DNA from: Oscillospiraceae bacterium
GTDB taxonomy: Bacteria > Bacillota > Clostridia > Oscillospirales > Ruminococcaceae
Length of the DNA stretch: 8,550 bases
Assembly (NCBI GenBank): GCA_019416775.1
Contig: DXWR01000246.1
Location: 1 to 8,550, forward strand
Direction: 5' to 3'
Both the position numbers and the translations under genes were made by a program. Positions 7,606-8,550 of this stretch are shown here, piece after piece. The notes under the pieces are model-generated. The model searched no databases. It saw only the letters and a program-made list of their open reading frames with translations, and was not told where the DNA came from. Within the stretch, counting starts at the first letter, position 1. Each line of letters starts with the position of its first letter.

Positions 7606-8058
7606 ATGATTAAAATCTGCTTTATCTGTCACGGCAATATTTGCCGGTCCCCAATGGCTGAATTTGTCCTCAAAGATATGGTCCAAAAGAAAGGGGTGGC
7701 TTCGGAGTTTGAAATCATTTCCCGGGCCACCAGCACTGAGGAAATCGGCAACGACATCCATCCCGGCACCCGGAAAGTGCTGAAAAAGCATGGAATCCCC
7801 ACTTTCCCTCGGATGGCTCTTCAACTCACTGCCCGGGATTACCGGCAGTATGACTACTTAATTGCCATGGATCACTATAATCTGCGCAATATCCAACGGA
7901 TTGTGGGGGAGGACATCCAGCAGAAGGTCTCTCTTCTCCTCTCCTTTGCCGGCCGCAGCGGCGACATTGCCGATCCCTGGTATACCGGCAATTTTGACGA
8001 GACCTATCGGGATGTGGTGGAAGGTTGTCAGGGGTTGCTGAAAACTTTGGGATATTGA
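7606..8058 (+). CDS. Low-molecular-weight protein tyrosine phosphatase
   Basis: This is a complete 150-residue cytoplasmic phosphatase of the LMW-PTP family, which removes phosphate from phosphotyrosine (some bacterial members act on phosphoarginine). The P-loop CHGNICRS at 8-15 gives the CX5R signature, with nucleophile Cys8 and phosphate-binding Arg14. The general-acid loop DPWY at 123-126 supplies Asp123. Length is normal for the family. GGAG at 7594-7597, eight bases before the ATG, supports the start. It has its own promoter at 7535-7543 and lies 99 bases after the large operon. No tyrosine kinase or capsule gene is visible nearby, so the substrate cannot be told. The family call is secure. 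Symbols such as ywlE or wzb would be over-specific without a wider comparison. Confidence 0.95.
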   Translation: MIKICFICHGNICRSPMAEFVLKDMVQKKGVASEFEIISRATSTEEIGNDIHPGTRKVLKKHGIPTFPRMALQLTARDYRQYDYLIAMDHYNLRNIQRIVGEDIQQKVSLLLSFAGRSGDIADPWYTGNFDETYRDVVEGCQGLLKTLGY

Positions 8059-8184
8059 GCAGATTCAAAAATTTACATCATGTTATCCTTAGTTGATACA
8101 TTGGAAACAGTGGTTGGTTGCAGGAAAAGCCTAACTTCGATATGCTTTACTTGTGCTGATAAGCGCAGTAAGGAGTGAAAAGCA
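8059..8184. other. Intergenic region before the XRE regulator, weak promoter candidates
   Basis: No gene is seen here. Two weak promoter matches can be drawn: TTTACA at 8072-8077 with GATACA at 8095-8100 (17-base spacer), and TTGCAG at 8118-8123 with TATGCT at 8141-8146 (17-base spacer). A six-pair stem with loop GATA spans 8152-8167, just before the ribosome site. It has no T-run, so it is not a terminator, but it could influence translation or bind the regulator. No clear intrinsic terminator follows the phosphatase gene, so read-through into the regulator is possible. Confidence 0.4.
8170..8177 (+). promoter_or_regulatory. Shine-Dalgarno of the XRE regulator gene
   Basis: AAGGAGTG lies seven bases before ATG 8185 and fixes the start of this truncated gene. 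Confidence 0.8.
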
Positions 8185-8550
8185 ATGACCTTTCAAGAAA
8201 AATTGATCTCTCTGCGAAAAGCAAAGGGGCTGTCTCAGGAAGAACTAGGGGCAGAAATTCAGGTGTCCAGACAAACGGTCTCAAAATGGGAATCCGGACA
8301 ATCTTATCCGGACTTTCAGCGTCTGGTATTGCTCAGCGATTATTTTGAGTTGACCCTGGATCAATTGGTGAAGGATGTCGATGTTCAGGAGGTGCGCCAG
8401 AAAAATCTGGATCCTCAAAAGCTGGATTCTCTTTATCGAGATGCGGGGAAGGCAAAGAGGATTTTCCGTTGGTATCTGATTTTAGCCGGAGGCGCCGCTA
8501 TAGTGGTTTTGGCTCTCATGCTCTATTTTACTATCCACGCAGTGTACATC
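8185..8550 (+). CDS. XRE-family transcriptional regulator with C-terminal membrane segment (partial, 3' end beyond window)
   Basis: The first 122 residues are present and the frame is still open at the window end. Residues about 5-62 form a Cro/C1-type helix-turn-helix: LSQEELGAEI at 16-25 and the recognition-helix region VSRQTVSKWESG at 27-38, followed by PD at 42-43 and LDQLVK at 57-62. A charged linker (about 63-95) leads to a hydrophobic stretch at about 97-117 that reads as one transmembrane helix. This HTH-linker-TM layout is common in clostridial and bacillar regulators; such proteins are thought to sense membrane or envelope state or to be held at the membrane. Targets are unknown; autoregulation or control of a downstream gene is plausible. 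The start is supported by AAGGAGTG at 8170-8177. Confidence 0.9.
   Translation, partial: MTFQEKLISLRKAKGLSQEELGAEIQVSRQTVSKWESGQSYPDFQRLVLLSDYFELTLDQLVKDVDVQEVRQKNLDPQKLDSLYRDAGKAKRIFRWYLILAGGAAIVVLALMLYFTIHAVYI

Noticed and set aside
8152..8167. Stem with GATA loop as a terminator of the phosphatase gene
   Set aside because: It is only six pairs, includes a G-T pair, and is followed by the ribosome binding site rather than a T-run.

Overview
The window looks like a chromosomal segment from a Gram-positive, probably Clostridia-type (Firmicutes) bacterium. The signs are strong AGGAGG-like ribosome binding sites, an extended -10 promoter of Gram-positive style, roughly balanced base composition, and an XRE regulator fused to a membrane segment of the kind common in gut clostridia. 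The taxon is inferred from style and gene content, not from a marker gene.

About 87% of the window (116-7506) is one compact plus-strand operon of three large genes. The first (116-2080) is a 654-residue protein with an apparent beta-propeller-like middle and a C-terminal domain carrying a WDELGI signature. The second (2080-3045) overlaps it by one base (TAATG) and encodes a 321-residue protein. Its C-terminal half keeps the framework motifs of the formylglycine-generating-enzyme/SUMF1 fold, but no recognisable catalytic cysteine motif. The third (3061-7506) starts 15 bases later and encodes a 1481-residue mosaic: TPR repeats, two or more unnamed domains, a clear Suppressor-of-fused (SUFU) domain, a DUF7832-like domain and a terminal DUF4253 domain ending in WYFWWD. 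SUFU and related families are known as immunity domains of bacterial polymorphic toxin systems, and strings of such domains in one protein are called polyimmunity proteins. The likeliest reading is an immunity or toxin-neutralisation operon whose precise partners are unknown. No toxin, transposase or CRISPR array lies in the window.

Downstream, a short intergenic region (7507-7605) holds a consensus extended -10 promoter and a hairpin near the predicted transcript start. It leads into a complete low-molecular-weight protein tyrosine phosphatase gene (7606-8058). After 126 bases with no clear terminator comes an XRE-family repressor with a transmembrane segment, cut by the window end (8185 to beyond 8550). 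These two genes look like a separate unit from the operon.

The first 115 bases hold no complete gene. They contain a perfect 10-base inverted repeat around a 78-base spacer and a direct repeat of GGTTTTGA, which may be regulatory. No tRNA, rRNA or insertion sequence was seen.
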